A stretch of DNA of 7,574 bases from an uncultured Oscillospiraceae bacterium (GCA_905234575.1 CAJOIG010000110.1:1-7574), one strand, 5' to 3'; positions 1 to 6,326 are shown, numbered from the stretch's first letter. Translations and numbers: made by a program. The notes: generated from the sequence alone by a model not told the origin.

Positions 1-680
1 TGGCGGTGGCGCTGGAGCCGTCGCCGGTCAGAGCCGCGGCCGCGCCCTCGTTCGCCTCAAGCTCAAAGGAATGGACCGGTGTGTCTTTCGGCTCGATCAA
101 GGGGAAGCGGAAGCCGGTCAGCTCGACGGGTGTCTGGACCGTCGTCATCTTCTGGATCTGGATATTTTTGACCGTGACGGCGGTGCCGGCAGGCAGATGG
201 CCGAGCTTCAGCAGGATCTCCAGGGGCCCGCTCTCGCTCGGGGTGACGGTGTGGGCGACGGTCCCGGAGGCGACGGTCTCCGTGCCGAAGCCGTCCTCCG
301 CGCCGGTGGTCGTGTTCTTATAGCAGGCCTGGCATCCGTCCGCGCCGGTCACGTCCATGAGGATCTGATAGGTCTGGTCGGCCTCCAGCGCCACGCCGGG
401 CTTGGCGTAGAGCTTGACATTCCAGTCGACGCCGGGGGTGGTGACGATGGCGGTGGCGCTCTCGCTGTCGCCGGTGAGGGTGGCGGCCGCGCCGCTGTTT
501 GCCTCCAGCTCGAAGGATTTCGCGTCAACGCTTTCGAGCGAGGTGACGGGATAGGCGAACTCGGAGGGCGTCGCATCGACCTCGCCGGTCGTGAACTCGG
601 CGATCTGGATGTTGCTGACGGTGACGGCGGTATTGGCGGGGACGCTGCCGATCTTCAGAAGGATCTCCAGCGTGCCGCCT

Positions 681-725
681 GTGGTCGGGGTAACGGTACG
701 GGTGACCTTCCCACCGGACACGGTC
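681..725 (-). repeat. 45-bp exact repeat, copy in module 9
   Basis: Identical to 1969-2013 in module 6. The match begins at gtggtcgggg and ends at cggtc on the plus strand. It encodes the conserved TVSGGKVTRTVTPTT strand. These two non-adjacent modules match here better than module 6 matches its neighbour module 5 over the same stretch. Confidence 0.88.
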
Positions 726-1648
726 GCCGTGCCAAAGCCTTCCTCATCCTCGGTGGCCGTATTCTTGAAGCAGGCCGTGCAGCCGTCCGCGCCGGCGACG
801 TCCATGGTGATCCGATAGGTCTTTTCGGCGGTGAGCGCATAGCCGGGCTTGGCGTAGAGCTTGACGTTCCAGTCGTCGCGGGGGGTGGTGACCGTAGCGG
901 TGGCGCTCGTGCCGTTTCCGGTCAGAGCCGCGGCCGCGCCGCTGTTCGCCTCCAGGTCGAAGGAGCCTTTTTCAACGCTTTCGGGCGTGGTGACCGGGTA
1001 GGTAAACCCGGAGGGGGTCACGTTCGAATAGGCCGTCGTGTTTTTGAGCACCTGGACGTCGCTGATCGTGACCTCGGTGTCGGCGGCAAGCCTGCCGATC
1101 TTCACCAGGATCTCCATCACGCCGTTGGACTCGGGCGTAGGCGTAATGGTCTTTGTGATCGTCTCGCTGTTCGAGCTGATCAAATGGTCGCCAAATCCCA
1201 GTTCGTCGTAGGTGGCGGTGTTCTTGAAGCCGACCTGACAGCCGGCGGCGTTCGTGACATGCAGGCTCACCTGATAGGTGTTCCCGTACGTCAGCTCCAC
1301 ACCCGGAGCCGCATAGAACTTGATCCGCCAGTCGTCCTCTGTAGAGTTGATGACTCTGGCTGTCGTGCCGGTGGCCACCGCGTCCGTGCTGTTGTCCACA
1401 AAATAGTTGACGCTGCCGGTGATCATGTTTTCGGTGGAGGGTCTGTTCTCCTCGATCTGGATGTTGCTGACGGTGACGGCGGTATTAGCGGCCACATTGC
1501 CGATCTTCAGAAGGATCTCCAGCGTTCCGCTCTCGGTCGGAGTGACGGTGTGGGTGACGGTGCCGGTGCCGATGGACTCTGTGCCGAAGCCTACCTCGTT
1601 GCCGGTGTCCCTGTTCTTGTAGCAGACCGTGCAGCCGGTCGCGCCGGA

Positions 1649-1710
1649 GACGTCCATGGTGATGGTGTAGGTGACGCCCGCTGCGAGCGTGACGCCGGGC
1701 TTGGCGTAGA
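1649..1710 (-). repeat. 62-bp exact repeat, copy in module 7
   Basis: This stretch is identical base for base to 2085-2146 in module 6. It encodes the region from about AKPGVTLAAGVTYTITMDV on the minus strand. Identity continues with single mismatches on both sides. It indicates recent duplication or gene conversion between neighbouring modules. Confidence 0.9.
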
Positions 1711-1808
1711 ACTTCACATGCCAGTCGGCGCCGGGGGTGGTGACCGTTGCGGTGGCGCTGGCGCCGTCGCCGGTCATGACCGCGGCCGCGCCTTCGTTCG
1801 CCTCAAGG

Positions 1809-4800
1809 TCAAAGGAGTTGTTCACCGTGCTCTCCGGAGTCACCGAGGGGAAGGAGAGGCCGGAAAGCGTGACCGGGATATAGTCCGTCGTGGTCTTCCG
1901 GATCTGGAGATTGCTGACGGTGACGGCGGTATCGGCGGGGACGTTTCCGATCTTCAGCAGGATCGCCCGTGGTCGGGGTAACGGTACGGGTGACCTTCCC
2001 ACCGGACACGGTCTCCGTGCCAAAGCCTTCCTCGCCCTCAACGGCCGTGTTTTTGAAGCAGGCCGTGCAGCCGTCCGCGCCGGCGACGTCCATGGTGATG
2101 GTGTAGGTGACGCCCGCTGCGAGCGTGACGCCGGGCTTGGCGTAGAGCTTCACATGCCAGTCGTCGCCGGGGGTGGTGACCGTCGCGGTGGCGCTCGTTC
2201 CGTTGCCAGTCAGAGCCGCTGCCGCGCCGTTGTTGGTCTCCAGCGCAAAGGAATTCTCCGCGGTGGTGTACGACGCGACCGGATAGGCAAACCCGGTCAG
2301 CGTCACGGGAGTCCCCGATTCCCCGGTGACTTTGGACACCTGAACATCCTTGACTGTGACGGCGGTATTGGCGGCCACATTGCCGATCTTCAGGAGGATC
2401 TCCAGCGTGCCGCCCGTGGTCGGGGTGACGGTATGGGTAACCTTCCCGTCGGCGACGGTCGCCGTGCCAAAGCCTTCCTCACCTTCCACGGCCGTGTTTT
2501 TGAAGCATACCGTGCAGCCGTCCGCGCCGGTGACGTCCATGGTGATGGTATAGGTCTTTCCAGCCTCCAGTTCCACGCCGGGCTTGGCGTAGAACTTCAC
2601 ATGCCAGTCGTCGCCGGGAACGGTGACCGTGGCGGTGGCGCTCGCGCCGTCGCCGCTCAGGACGGCGGCCGCGCCGCTGTTGGCCTCCAGTTCGAAGGAG
2701 CCGGGATCATCGTTCGATTCCGCCTCGACCGGGTAGGCGAAGCCGGGCAGCTCGACGGCCTCCAGCGACTCGCCGAGGACCTTGCGCACCTGCAGCTTGC
2801 TGACGGTGATGGCGTTGTCCGCCGCGGTGTTGCCGACCTGGAAGACCAGCGCCAGCTCGCCGCAGCCGGCGTCCGGCGCGGTGAACTCGAAGCTGTAATC
2901 CCCTGCGGCGGTGAGGGGCTTCTGCTCGCCGTAGAGAGCGTCGGCGCCGGTGTTCTGATACAGGATCTCAAACTCGCCCATATCGCCCGTGGCGGCGACC
3001 GTCGCGCTGACGCGGTACTTCTCGCCGGCTTCGGGGACGACGCCGGTATTCACGATGAGCTTCGAGCTCCATACGCCGCCTTCGGTGCGCGCCGCCGTGA
3101 CGTTCAGCGTGGCCGTATCGTCGGTAGTCGAGAGGGTCTGCTCGATGCCGTCGTAATGCTCCTCGCTGACGCTGCCTTTGCTGCCGAGATCGAAGGAGAC
3201 ATTGCCCACGGACTGATACTGCGGCTCGAGCTTCTCCACGCGGAGACCGCTCAGCGTAAAGGTGTTGCCGGCGGTGGTGTCGGTCTTGCCGAGCTGCAGG
3301 CGGAGCGTCAGCTCGCCGTGGCTCACGTCCGGCGTGACGATCTGCTCCACATGGTCCGTGCCGCCTGCGGTCAGGCTGCGGCCGTAGAGCGCGCCGTAGG
3401 CGTTCTCGTAATCGCCGTCGAAGCAGACCTCGTACTCCGCCTGGTCCGCGGCGGACAGAAGGTCATAGCTGATCCGATAGCTCGTGCCGGCCTCCAGCGT
3501 CACGCCGGTGGCGGCATAGAGCTTCGCCTTCCAGACGCCCCGGTCATTGGCGGGGGCCTGAGAGATCCGCATGGTAGCGCCGGAGCCGCTCTCCTCCAGA
3601 CTCACGGCGTAGTCGTCGTCGTGCCTCTCATAGACCGAATCCGTGCCGGTGTAGGAGAAGGAATCCAGGGGAATGCCCGTGTAGGCCACCGGGACGGTGG
3701 TGGTGATGATGTTGCCGGTGTAGACCTCCGTATCCAGGGCAAAGTCCTCGGGAAGCTCGCTTGTATAGTGATCGTTGATCTTCTCGATGCGGAGATTGCC
3801 GATCGTCACTGTGGACTCCTCCGGCGCCTCGCCGAGGGAGAACTGCAGCACCAGCTCCTCGCCGTCGCTGCTGCTGCCGATGAGCACGGCCTCGCAGGTC
3901 GTGGGCTGCCCGGCTTCCAGCGTCTGCCCGTACAGAGCTCCGTAGCCCTTCTCGATGTCGCCGTCGTTGAACAGGACCTCAAAGGGCATATCCTGGTCGC
4001 AGCTCACGTCGGCGGTGATGCGATAGCGGTCGCCCGGCTCGGGGACCAGGCCGGTCTTGATGTACAGCCGGGACTTCCACACACCGGTCTCCCAGGGCAC
4101 GGCGACATAGTTGAGGCTGACCGAATCGCCGGTGCGGGTGATGAGGGGCGCGTAGCCCTGGTCGTGCTTTTCGTAGACGATCGCCTCCCGCTCGAAGTTC
4201 ACGGGGGAGGAGAGGGCGTTTTCATAGTCCACCCGGTCCGCGAACTCCTCGACCTCGACCTCGGTGAAGTCGATGGTGAAGGGCGGGAGCATGCCGAGCT
4301 GCAGGTCGAGATAGCTCGTGCCGCCCGAGGCGATCAGCATGCCGGTGACGCTGTTCTCGCCCTTCTGGATCTCGAACTCCTGGAAATCGCCGAACTTGAC
4401 CGTGCCGGCTACATCCGAGAGGAAGCGGTAGGTCACGCGGTAATCCCGGCCGGCGACGGTGGGATAGTTGCACTCCAGCTTGACGTGCCAGGCCTCGCCG
4501 TCGGTCTCCGTGGCGACAAAGCGATACACGCCGTCGACGACCTCGCCGCTTCCCGCGACGGCGTCGCCCTCAAACTTGGCGTTGAACATGGTGGTGTTCC
4601 CGACGCTGTTCGGCGCGGGACGCACGGCCTCCGCCGGCGCCGGCTGCATCGCCGGGGCGGGCGCGGCCTGTCCGACGGGCGCCGCCAGCGGCTGGACCAC
4701 ATAGCCTCCCGGCATCTCCCAAGGGGCGGAGACAGCCGCGGGCGCTCCCGCCGCCTCCGTTCTCCGGGGCGCGGCCAGGCCGCAGCCGGAGAGCAGGAGC

Positions 4801-4844
4801 GCAAACAGGAGAACAATGGCGATCGTGACTCTCGTTTGTTTCAT
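1809..4844 (-). CDS. Large multi-CBM surface lipoprotein, reading frame as it stands (frameshifted C-terminus)
   Basis: Predicted secreted, lipid-anchored protein that probably binds glycans outside the cell. As written it has 1011 residues. Residues 1-21 are a lipoprotein signal peptide ending LLLSGC, with Cys21 as the lipidation site. Residues 22-80 are a Pro/Ala-rich stalk. Jelly-roll modules of CBM4/9 style follow at about 83-203, 204-357, 358-541, 542-694, 697-846 and 847 onward. Their hallmarks are a Trp-containing strand (VWKSKL or DWHVKL), then G..L.AG..Y.IT, and a closing LEILLKIGN...TVTVS.IQI. The ATG at 4844 was chosen because AGGAGG lies 8 nt upstream and the signal peptide begins there. 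Residues after 960 (DPAEDRKRPRR...) are a shifted frame unlike any module and end in TGA at 1809-1811. The original frame continues in 1-1964. No catalytic domain is visible. The CBM assignment is from pattern recognition and the ligand is unknown. Confidence 0.85.
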   Translation of the reverse strand: MKQTRVTIAIVLLFALLLSGCGLAAPRRTEAAGAPAAVSAPWEMPGGYVVQPLAAPVGQAAPAPAMQPAPAEAVRPAPNSVGNTTMFNAKFEGDAVAGSGEVVDGVYRFVATETDGEAWHVKLECNYPTVAGRDYRVTYRFLSDVAGTVKFGDFQEFEIQKGENSVTGMLIASGGTSYLDLQLGMLPPFTIDFTEVEVEEFADRVDYENALSSPVNFEREAIVYEKHDQGYAPLITRTGDSVSLNYVAVPWETGVWKSRLYIKTGLVPEPGDRYRITADVSCDQDMPFEVLFNDGDIEKGYGALYGQTLEAGQPTTCEAVLIGSSSDGEELVLQFSLGEAPEESTVTIGNLRIEKINDHYTSELPEDFALDTEVYTGNIITTTVPVAYTGIPLDSFSYTGTDSVYERHDDDYAVSLEESGSGATMRISQAPANDRGVWKAKLYAATGVTLEAGTSYRISYDLLSAADQAEYEVCFDGDYENAYGALYGRSLTAGGTDHVEQIVTPDVSHGELTLRLQLGKTDTTAGNTFTLSGLRVEKLEPQYQSVGNVSFDLGSKGSVSEEHYDGIEQTLSTTDDTATLNVTAARTEGGVWSSKLIVNTGVVPEAGEKYRVSATVAATGDMGEFEILYQNTGADALYGEQKPLTAAGDYSFEFTAPDAGCGELALVFQVGNTAADNAITVSKLQVRKVLGESLEAVELPGFAYPVEAESNDDPGSFELEANSGAAAVLSGDGASATATVTVPGDDWHVKFYAKPGVELEAGKTYTITMDVTGADGCTVCFKNTAVEGEEGFGTATVADGKVTHTVTPTTGGTLEILLKIGNVAANTAVTVKDVQVSKVTGESGTPVTLTGFAYPVASYTTAENSFALETNNGAAAALTGNGTSATATVTTPGDDWHVKLYAKPGVTLAAGVTYTITMDVAGADGCTACFKNTAVEGEEGFGTETVSGGKVTRTVTPTTGDPAEDRKRPRRYRRHRQQSPDPEDHDGLYPGHAFRPLLPLGDSGEHGEQLL
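1964..1965 (-). other. Frameshift: 11-bp deletion within module 6
   Basis: On the plus strand the sister modules read gatc-tccagcgtgcc-gcc at this point (for example at about 2397-2415). Here gatc is joined directly to gcc, so the 11 bases tccagcgtgcc are missing. Restoring them gives module 6 a length of 444 nt (148 codons), exactly that of module 10, and reconnects the two open frames. The lost bases encode GGTLE in the conserved motif GGTLEILLKIG. The deletion is not in a homopolymer or short tandem repeat, so simple slip-strand phase variation is not obvious. Confidence 0.85.
1969..2013 (-). repeat. 45-bp exact repeat, copy in module 6, next to the frameshift
   Basis: Partner of 681-725. 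The exact match starts only 4 bases from the 11-bp deletion junction at 1964/1965. This makes a recombination tract, or a misassembly between modules 6 and 9, a plausible origin of the deletion. Confidence 0.88.
2085..2146 (-). repeat. 62-bp exact repeat, copy in module 6
   Basis: Partner of 1649-1710, with a copy-to-copy distance of 436 bp. Unequal recombination between the copies would remove or add one module. Because 436 is not a multiple of three in the present sequence (447 with the 11 bp restored is), such an event would also change the frame. Confidence 0.9.
4782..4844 (-). other. Lipoprotein signal peptide with lipobox
   Basis: The peptide has a positive N-region (MKQTR), a hydrophobic core (VTIAIVLLFALLL) and the lipobox LSGC, with the invariant Cys as residue 21 encoded at 4782-4784. 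Signal peptidase II would cleave before Cys21 and leave the mature protein lipid-anchored to the outer face of the cytoplasmic membrane. The next 59 residues are rich in Pro and Ala and could act as a wall-spanning stalk. Confidence 0.92.
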
Positions 4845-4852
4845 AACGAATG

Positions 4853-4858
4853 CCTCCT
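4853..4858 (-). promoter_or_regulatory. Ribosome binding site of the lipoprotein gene
   Basis: A perfect AGGAGG on the minus strand ends 8 nt before the ATG at 4844. It decides this start over the in-frame TTG at 4922, which has no such sequence upstream. Confidence 0.92.
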
Positions 4859-4884
4859 CACTTCGCATTCTCGGACGTTTCCCG

Positions 4885-4915
4885 TTTTCGGACAGGGACA
4901 GGATATTTCCGAAAA
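4885..4915 (-). promoter_or_regulatory. Inverted repeat (8-bp arms) in the lipoprotein 5' leader
   Basis: The arms TTTTCGGA (4885-4892) and TCCGAAAA (4908-4915) are perfect reverse complements separated by 15 nt. In the minus-strand transcript they lie between the predicted start near 4939 and the ribosome binding site, and could form a hairpin. No U-run follows, so it is not a typical terminator. It abuts the operator-like site at 4916-4930. It may be a leader structure or a protein-binding site. Confidence 0.5.
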
Positions 4916-4930
4916 TGTGCAAAATGTAAA
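4916..4930 (-). promoter_or_regulatory. Operator-like site downstream of the lipoprotein start
   Basis: The plus strand reads TGTGCAAAATGTAAA. This matches 13 of 15 positions of the perfect palindrome at 5062-5076 read on the opposite strand. One half-site (TGTAAA) and the AAA centre are intact and the other half is degenerate. It is centred about 16 bp downstream of the predicted start site, a roadblock position suited to repression. Binding by the adjacent LacI-type protein is inferred. Confidence 0.6.
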
Positions 4931-4931
4931 C

Positions 4932-4947
4932 ATAGTTCTGAAACTAT
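4932..4947 (-). promoter_or_regulatory. Perfect palindrome overlapping -10 and start site
   Basis: The plus strand reads ATAGTT-CTGA-AACTAT, with 6-bp arms and a 4-bp centre. It covers the downstream edge of the -10 box (4946-4951) and the predicted transcription start. A protein bound here would block RNA polymerase directly. It differs in sequence from the TTTACA...TGTAAA sites, so it may belong to another regulator or be fortuitous in AT-rich DNA. Confidence 0.45.
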
Positions 4948-4974
4948 TATAAATTATTGTCTATTGTCTGTCAA
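4946..4974 (-). promoter_or_regulatory. Consensus sigma-A promoter of the lipoprotein gene
   Basis: On the minus strand there is a -35 TTGACA (4974-4969), a 17-bp spacer and a -10 TATAAT (4951-4946). Both hexamers and the spacing match the housekeeping consensus perfectly. The start would fall near 4939, giving a leader of about 95 nt. The spacer contains a tandem heptamer, ATTGTCT twice on the plus strand (4956-4969). A promoter this strong ahead of a costly surface protein implies that a repressor controls it. Confidence 0.9.
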
Positions 4975-5061
4975 TTCTTTTTGAGATGCCAATCTATATA
5001 TCGTATCTTCGCCCAAAGCGCCACGGATTTTCTATGCATAATGACAGAACGCTCGTTAAGA
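4975..5061. other. AT-rich middle of the divergent intergenic region
   Basis: There is no credible gene here. Apart from a short palindrome TATGCATA (5033-5040), I see no clear element between the two outward-facing promoters. The base composition is much more AT-rich than the flanking genes, as expected for a control region. Confidence 0.6.
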
Positions 5062-5076
5062 TTTACATTTTGTAAA
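5062..5076 (+). promoter_or_regulatory. Perfect operator-like palindrome upstream of the repressor gene
   Basis: TTTACA-TTT-TGTAAA is a perfect inverted repeat with 6-bp arms. It sits directly upstream of the -35 box of the LacI-family gene. A 13/15 copy lies at 4916-4930 beside the divergent lipoprotein promoter. The centres are 146 bp apart, close to 14 helical turns, which would allow looping. Autoregulation by the LacI-type protein is the simplest reading, but the operator sequence of this subfamily is not known to me. Confidence 0.65.
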
Positions 5077-5078
5077 CC

Positions 5079-5107
5079 TTGTGTTTCCCCCGCCGGCATG
5101 CTATACT
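5079..5107 (+). promoter_or_regulatory. Promoter of the LacI-family gene
   Basis: The -10 is TATACT (5102-5107) with an extended -10 TG at 5099-5100. The -35 is the weak TTGTGT (5079-5084) at a 17-bp spacing. The start would lie near 5114, about 33 nt before the ATG. The -35 directly abuts the palindrome at 5062-5076. Confidence 0.7.
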
Positions 5108-5134
5108 AGAATTAAGTAATAAAGTAACGAAGTC

Positions 5135-5141
5135 AGGGGAG
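5135..5141 (+). promoter_or_regulatory. Ribosome binding site of the LacI-family gene
   Basis: AGGGGAG lies 5 nt before the ATG at 5147 and supports this start over the internal ATG at codon 8. Confidence 0.75.
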
Positions 5142-5146
5142 TTCCC

Positions 5147-6166
5147 ATGTCGCTGAAACGGACCACAATGCAGGATATCGCCGACGCCTGCGGACTGTCG
5201 CGCAACACGGTATCCAAGATCTACAACGGGCGCGGCTCGGTGCCGGAGGCCACCCGCAGGCTGGTCCTTGCCAAGGCCCGGGAGCTCGGCTATCATCAGC
5301 TTCCCGCCGCGGAGAAGGAGCTCCGGGGCGGGACCATCGCGCTTCTGACCCAGCATAAGCTCCTGAGCCACAACTTCGGCGCCTATTTCATCACGAGCTT
5401 CACCGACCAGATCTGCCGGTCCGGATACACCATGAAAATATATGAGGTATCCGCCGGGGAGATCGCGGCGAGGCGGCTGCCGCCCCATTTCGACCCGGAG
5501 CAGACCGCGGGGATCCTCGGAATCGAACTGTTCGACCGGGACTACCTCGAGATGATCTGTTCGCTGGGAAAGCCGACGGTCTTTGTCGACGGATATGCCC
5601 GCGCGAACGAGGTGCCGATCCGCTGCGACTTTGTCTCCATGGAAAATATCGCGAGCGAGTCCGCCCTGGTCGATCGGATGATCGCGGGCGGCGCGCGGAA
5701 GCTCAGCTTCGTGGGCGACATCGAGCACTGCAACAGCTTTCACGAGCGCTGGGCCGGCTTCTGCGGATCCCTGGACCGGGCCGGGCTGCCGATCGACCCG
5801 GAGCTTTGCATCCTGAAGGAGGACAGCGAGCTGTACGGGGATACCGAGTGGCTGTTGGAACGGCTTGGGGAGCTGCCGGAGATGCCGGACGCCTTTGCCT
5901 GCGCGAACGACTTTCTGGCCATCCATCTCATGACCGCGCTGAAGCGGATGGGCCTGTCGATCCCGGGGGACGTGATGCTTGCCGGGTTCGACGGCTCGCC
6001 GGAGGCCTCCGTCGTCGAGCCCTCGCTGGCCACCGCCCGGATCCCGAGCGCGGACATCGGCAGGCTCGCGGCTCTCCTGCTGGCGGAGCGGATCCGGCTG
6101 CCGGATTTCCCCTACCACTGGACCTATGTGAAAACCACCCCGGTCTGGGGGAACAGCATTCCCTGA
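5147..6166 (+). CDS. LacI-family transcriptional regulator
   Basis: DNA-binding repressor of the LacI/GalR family, 339 residues, the usual full length. Residues 8-27 form the N-terminal helix-turn-helix (MQDIADACGLSRNTVSKIYN), followed by the typical GRGSVPEATRRLVLAKARELGY. The hinge region is about 50-60 and keeps the Leu (Leu59) expected for minor-groove insertion. Residues 63-339 are a periplasmic-binding-protein-like effector domain with the hallmark CANDFLAIHLMTALKRMGLSIPGDV (Asn254, Asp255) and GFDG (280-283), where a sugar or related ligand would bind. It is divergent from the large lipoprotein gene, with 302 bp between start codons, and palindromes lie at both promoters. The likely role is ligand-dependent repression of the lipoprotein and of itself. 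The ligand cannot be deduced from the sequence. Confidence 0.95.
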   Translation: MSLKRTTMQDIADACGLSRNTVSKIYNGRGSVPEATRRLVLAKARELGYHQLPAAEKELRGGTIALLTQHKLLSHNFGAYFITSFTDQICRSGYTMKIYEVSAGEIAARRLPPHFDPEQTAGILGIELFDRDYLEMICSLGKPTVFVDGYARANEVPIRCDFVSMENIASESALVDRMIAGGARKLSFVGDIEHCNSFHERWAGFCGSLDRAGLPIDPELCILKEDSELYGDTEWLLERLGELPEMPDAFACANDFLAIHLMTALKRMGLSIPGDVMLAGFDGSPEASVVEPSLATARIPSADIGRLAALLLAERIRLPDFPYHWTYVKTTPVWGNSIP

Positions 6167-6247
6167 TCGGGGCCGCATTCTTCGGTCGCTTCGCGTCAAT
6201 GCATTGTAAATCCAATCCCTTTTTTCTTTGAGCAAAAACAATTCATA

Positions 6248-6276
6248 TTGCAGAACGGCGTTTTGCGGGTTATAAT
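6248..6276 (+). promoter_or_regulatory. Promoter of the REC-GGDEF-EAL gene
   Basis: A perfect -10 TATAAT (6271-6276) lies 17 bp from a weak -35 TTGCAG (6248-6253). The start would fall near 6283, giving a leader of about 44 nt. This means the signalling gene can be transcribed independently of the regulator gene. Confidence 0.7.
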
Positions 6277-6312
6277 CATTTGAATGGATATACTTGGAAG
6301 AACTCACCGCAT

Positions 6313-6318
6313 GGGGGG
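6313..6318 (+). promoter_or_regulatory. Ribosome binding site of the REC-GGDEF-EAL gene
   Basis: A GGGGGG run followed by AT lies 8 nt before the ATG at 6327. It is G-rich rather than the canonical AGGAGG, but is the only candidate. Confidence 0.6.
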
Positions 6319-6326
6319 ATCAAAGA

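Larger units (their letters stand above)
1..1964 (-). pseudogene. Downstream part of the same lipoprotein gene in a shifted frame (modules 6 end to 11, partial)
   Basis: On the minus strand this segment is open without any stop from the frameshift to the left edge, about 650 codons. It continues the module chain of the lipoprotein exactly: the end of module 6 (ILLKIGNVPADTAVTVSNLQI), modules 7-10, and the start of module 11. No plausible start codon with a ribosome binding site opens it. As given, it would be untranslated unless the frame is restored by a sequencing correction, reversion or recombination. Module 8 (1022-1420) is the odd one: 133 residues, without the LEAN.GAAA block, and with one Cys instead of two. 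Because the frame is fully preserved over nearly 2 kb, the break is either very recent or an assembly or consensus error. The true C-terminus, and any anchor or enzyme domain there, lies outside the window. Confidence 0.8.
1..2756 (-). repeat. Tandem array of CxxC-type CBM-like modules (modules 5-11)
   Basis: Seven consecutive units, given 5' to 3' on the minus strand: module 5 at 2756-2307 (150 aa), 6 at 2306-1874 (433 nt, or 148 aa if the 11 bp are restored), 7 at 1873-1421 (151 aa), 8 at 1420-1022 (133 aa, diverged), 9 at 1021-572 (150 aa), 10 at 571-128 (148 aa), and 11 from 127 to beyond the edge. The core consensus is F.LEAN.GAAA.LTG.G.SATATVTTPG.DW, then KLYAKPGV.L.AG.TYTITMDV, then GADGC..CFKNT, and finally GTLEILLKIGNV. 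Units are so alike in DNA that long exact matches occur between them. This points to expansion by duplication and continuing exchange. Confidence 0.9.
6167..6326. other. Intergenic region between the regulator and the EAL gene
   Basis: AT-rich gap of 160 bp. It has a T-rich stretch (6219-6229) after the regulator gene but no convincing GC stem before it, so I cannot call a terminator. It carries the promoter and ribosome binding site of the next gene. A lone TGTAAA half-site is present at 6205-6210. Confidence 0.6.

Noticed and set aside
71..1981. Long plus-strand open frame over modules 6-11
   Set aside because: Its codons lie exactly opposite the minus-strand module codons, so its repetitiveness simply mirrors the real gene.
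1..2756. CRISPR-like periodic repeats
   Set aside because: The period is about 440 bp and corresponds to in-frame protein modules, not to short repeats with unique spacers.
4845..4922. N-terminal extension of the lipoprotein from a TTG at 4922
   Set aside because: There is no Shine-Dalgarno sequence before it. It would place 26 residues ahead of a standard signal peptide, whereas the ATG at 4844 has AGGAGG at the right distance.
1890..4952. Very long plus-strand open frame opposite the lipoprotein
   Set aside because: It is the antisense shadow of a GC-rich, repetitive gene. The translation is low-complexity and rich in Gly, Ala, Arg, Asp and Val, has no domain pattern, and lacks a promoter and ribosome binding site. 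The minus-strand protein has a signal peptide, a lipobox and recognisable modules.
6149..6163. Small hairpin GGGAA-CAGCA-TTCCC at the end of the LacI-family gene as a terminator
   Set aside because: The stem is only 5 bp, lies inside the coding sequence before the stop, and is not followed by a T-run.
6205..6210. Third operator copy upstream of the EAL gene
   Set aside because: Only one TGTAAA half-site is present. The other half matches the palindrome at only two of six positions, which is expected by chance in AT-rich DNA.
5063..6307. Minus-strand open frame opposite the LacI-family gene
   Set aside because: The plus strand encodes a full-length LacI-family protein with all expected motifs. 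The antisense product has no recognisable pattern.
6311..6326. Alternative ATG at 6311 for the EAL gene
   Set aside because: It is out of frame with the receiver domain and overlaps the G-rich ribosome binding site.
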